From contig SBEK01000201.1 of the NCBI GenBank assembly GCA_009668925.1, forward strand, positions 1-6,708: a DNA stretch of 6,708 bases, read 5' to 3'. How positions within the stretch are numbered: the stretch's first letter is position 1; every line of letters begins with the position of its first letter. This DNA comes from Deltaproteobacteria bacterium. GTDB lineage: Bacteria > Desulfobacterota > Syntrophia > Syntrophales > Smithellaceae. The notes beneath the pieces are model-generated. The model had not been told where the DNA came from. It saw only the letters and a list, made by a program, of their open reading frames with translations, and searched no databases. Shown here in pieces: positions 5,591-6,708 of this stretch. Both the position numbers and the translations under genes were made by a program.

Positions 5591-6361
5591 TCACCTTCTA
5601 TTGCGGTCGCTTTTCTCGCGGTCAATATCCCTCTTCAGCCGGTCAAGTTCGGCATTCAGCCGGTCCTTCTCCCGCGGGGTCAGAATTCCGTCCCGCTTCA
5701 TCCTGGCCGCATCGTCGCGCACCTTGTTAAGCTCCCCCCGCAGCATCCTTCCTTCATCGCGGGTCAGCGCACCGCTGCGCATCCCCTGGTCGATTCGCTG
5801 ACTCATCTCGCCGATTCGCCGGTTGATGTCGCTTACGTCGACTTGCTGCCCGCGATGCCGGTCGCCGTCTCTTGCTTCCCGGTAAATGTCCAGCTTTAGC
5901 CGGTCGAGTTCGGCATTCAGGCGGTCTTTTTCCCGCTGAGTCAGAATTCCGTCCCGCTTCATTCTGGCTGCATCGTCGCGCACCTTGCCCAGTTCGCCGC
6001 GCAGCATCCTTCCTTCATCGCGGGTCAGTGCTCCGCTGCGCATCCCCTGGTCGATTCGCTGATCCATCTCACCGATTCTCCGGTTGATGTCGCTTACGTC
6101 GACTTGCTGCCCACGATGCCGGTCATCGTCTCTTGCTTCCCGGTAAATATCCCTTTTCAGCCGGTCAAGCTCGGCATGCAGCCGGTCTTTTTCCCGCGGC
6201 GTGAGAATCCCGTCCCGCTTCATCCTGGCCGCGTCGTCGCGCACCTTGTTGAGTTCGCCGCGCAGCATCCTTCCTTCATCGCGGGTCAGCGCGCCGCTGC
6301 GCATCCCCTGGTCGATTCGCTGATTCATCTCGCCGATTCGCCGGTTGATGTCGCTTACGTC
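5591..6361 (-). repeat. In-frame 261-bp tandem repeat, three units (last one partial)
   Basis: Unit 1 is 6101-6361, unit 2 is 5840-6100 and unit 3 is 5591-5839, which diverges after DIDREK and ends at the stop codon. Long blocks, such as the one encoding LTRDEGRML, are identical in all three at the DNA level. Differences are mostly synonymous, with a few substitutions: N/G in GEL-x-KV, P/Q in T-x-REK, H/N in L-x-AEL and R/L in LK-x-DI. Units 1 and 3 agree against unit 2 at most of these, while units 2 and 3 share the Asn of LNAEL. This suggests duplication followed by exchange between copies. Confidence 0.95.
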
Positions 6362-6601
6362 GGCATTATAGGTTCTCGGCCCGTCGTTATCATACACGCG
6401 GCGATCATTCCCGGACCGGCTGTCCTGCGTCGCGGGCGTAACCACGCAGCCGCTCATGCAAAATAACACGACGGCAATCAACAGAGCGGGGATCCTGCTT
6501 AAGCCCGGCCAGCGCCGATCTCTTGCAGCTTGCGGCCAAACAGCGATGCTCATTTCCTGGTCGGCCGGCGTGCTGCAAAGTGGTTGATTCATTTTTTTCA
6601 T
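5591..6601 (-). CDS. Repeat lipoprotein with three near-identical 87-residue units
   Basis: The protein has 336 residues from the ATG at 6601, with AAGGAG 6 nt upstream. The ATG at 6691 lies upstream of the promoter and cannot be used. A long basic N-terminus leads to a hydrophobic segment (37-50, IPALLIAVVLFCMS) and a lipobox-like M-S-G-C52, so the protein is probably a lipid-anchored periplasmic protein; Val53 favours the outer membrane. Residues 53-80 form a polar linker. From Asp81 come units at 81-167, 168-254 and 255 to about 327. Each unit has two related helical halves with the pattern R-x-G-x-L-T-x-x-E-x(3)-L-x-x-E-L, first in RSGALTRDEG and then in RDGILTPREK. The repeats are rich in Arg, Asp and Glu with no Cys or Trp, as expected for coiled-coil or helical-hairpin rods. 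Similar 'SG-x-LT-x-x-E' helical proteins are common as uncharacterised periplasmic proteins; the function is unknown. Own promoter and terminator make it monocistronic. Confidence 0.85.
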   Translation of the reverse strand: MKKMNQPLCSTPADQEMSIAVWPQAARDRRWPGLSRIPALLIAVVLFCMSGCVVTPATQDSRSGNDRRVYDNDGPRTYNADVSDINRRIGEMNQRIDQGMRSGALTRDEGRMLRGELNKVRDDAARMKRDGILTPREKDRLHAELDRLKRDIYREARDDDRHRGQQVDVSDINRRIGEMDQRIDQGMRSGALTRDEGRMLRGELGKVRDDAARMKRDGILTQREKDRLNAELDRLKLDIYREARDGDRHRGQQVDVSDINRRIGEMSQRIDQGMRSGALTRDEGRMLRGELNKVRDDAARMKRDGILTPREKDRLNAELDRLKRDIDREKSDRNRR

Positions 6602-6640
6602 GGATGACTCCTTCCGGACGGAATTGACGGCATTGACCAC

Positions 6641-6669
6641 AATATAGAAAAACGGCCGGCGCCTGTCAA
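6641..6669 (-). promoter_or_regulatory. Consensus sigma70 promoter for the repeat lipoprotein
   Basis: On the minus strand, TTGACA (6669-6664), a 17-nt spacer and TATATT (6646-6641) are the same three elements as the sirtuin promoter. Transcription would begin near 6634, leaving a leader of about 33 nt with the AAGGAG site. It lies downstream of the ATG at 6691, so it also settles the start codon at 6601. Confidence 0.85.
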
Positions 6670-6680
6670 CGAATAAAACC

Positions 6681-6703
6681 GGATGCTTCATGGTGGTGCA
6701 TCC
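6681..6703. other. Inverted repeat upstream of the lipoprotein promoter
   Basis: GGATGC (6681-6686) and GCATCC (6698-6703) flank an 11-nt spacer, 11 nt upstream of the -35 box. On the minus strand GGTTTTATT follows the second arm. It could be a weak terminator of a gene beyond the window edge, or a regulator site. The window ends too soon to decide. Confidence 0.3.
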
Positions 6704-6708
6704 CGAGG

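Noticed and set aside
5591..6361. CRISPR-like or noncoding repeat array
   Set aside because: The units are 261 bp, contiguous, without spacers, a multiple of three in length and open in one frame with mostly synonymous differences. They are protein repeats.
5586..6466. Open reading frames on the plus strand opposite the repeat lipoprotein
   Set aside because: They exist because the 261-bp period keeps frames open on the other strand. They lack ribosome binding sites and are rich in Pro, Ser, Arg and His without a recognisable pattern.
6500..6520. Twin-arginine export signal (RRWPGL) in the repeat lipoprotein
   Set aside because: Only the two arginines match. The consensus S/T-R-R-x-F-L-K is otherwise absent, and the lipobox fits Sec-type lipoprotein export.
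6602..6691. Upstream start at 6691 for the repeat lipoprotein
   Set aside because: The consensus promoter lies downstream of that codon. The ATG at 6601 has an ideal AAGGAG site and is followed by the signal peptide.

Overview
The window reads as ordinary chromosomal DNA from a Gram-negative bacterium. It has lipoprotein and exported-protein signal sequences, consensus sigma70-type promoters, strong GGAGG-type ribosome binding sites and a moderately high GC content. The gene content and style (DUF3592, DUF6498, a sirtuin, dispersed SDR genes, repeat lipoproteins) would suit a Desulfobacterota (former Deltaproteobacteria) genome. That placement is an impression, not something the sequence proves. 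I see no rRNA, tRNA, CRISPR array, transposase or phage gene.

Layout. Plus strand, left: a small two-TM DUF3592 protein (35-478), a classical short-chain dehydrogenase (757-1527) and a short outer-membrane-type lipoprotein (1635-2231). Minus strand, middle: a two-gene unit that reads right to left from a strong promoter at 4045-4073, with a sirtuin (3093-3914) followed 75 nt later by a secreted isochorismatase-like protein (2361-3017). Plus strand, right: a DUF6498 multi-pass membrane protein (4408-5274) behind a strong promoter at 4222-4251 and a ~150-nt leader. Minus strand, far right: a lipoprotein made almost entirely of three near-identical 87-residue units (5591-6601). It has its own consensus promoter (6641-6669) and a textbook intrinsic terminator (5514-5546).

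How the genes work together: the only pair with a plausible shared purpose is sirtuin plus isochorismatase-like protein. Sirtuins release nicotinamide, and the isochorismatase superfamily contains nicotinamidases. However, the partner carries a signal peptide and has alanine where the family has its catalytic cysteine, so a simple NAD-salvage couple is unlikely. The other genes look like independent transcription units, several of them envelope proteins.

Most worth a second look: the triplicated lipoprotein with its six internal half-repeats; the cysteine-less, exported isochorismatase homologue behind the sirtuin; the Asn-to-His change in the SDR active site; and a 24-bp palindrome found twice between genes, whose second copy differs from the first only by transitions that largely keep the RNA stem. 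I found no convincing defence system or mobile element.
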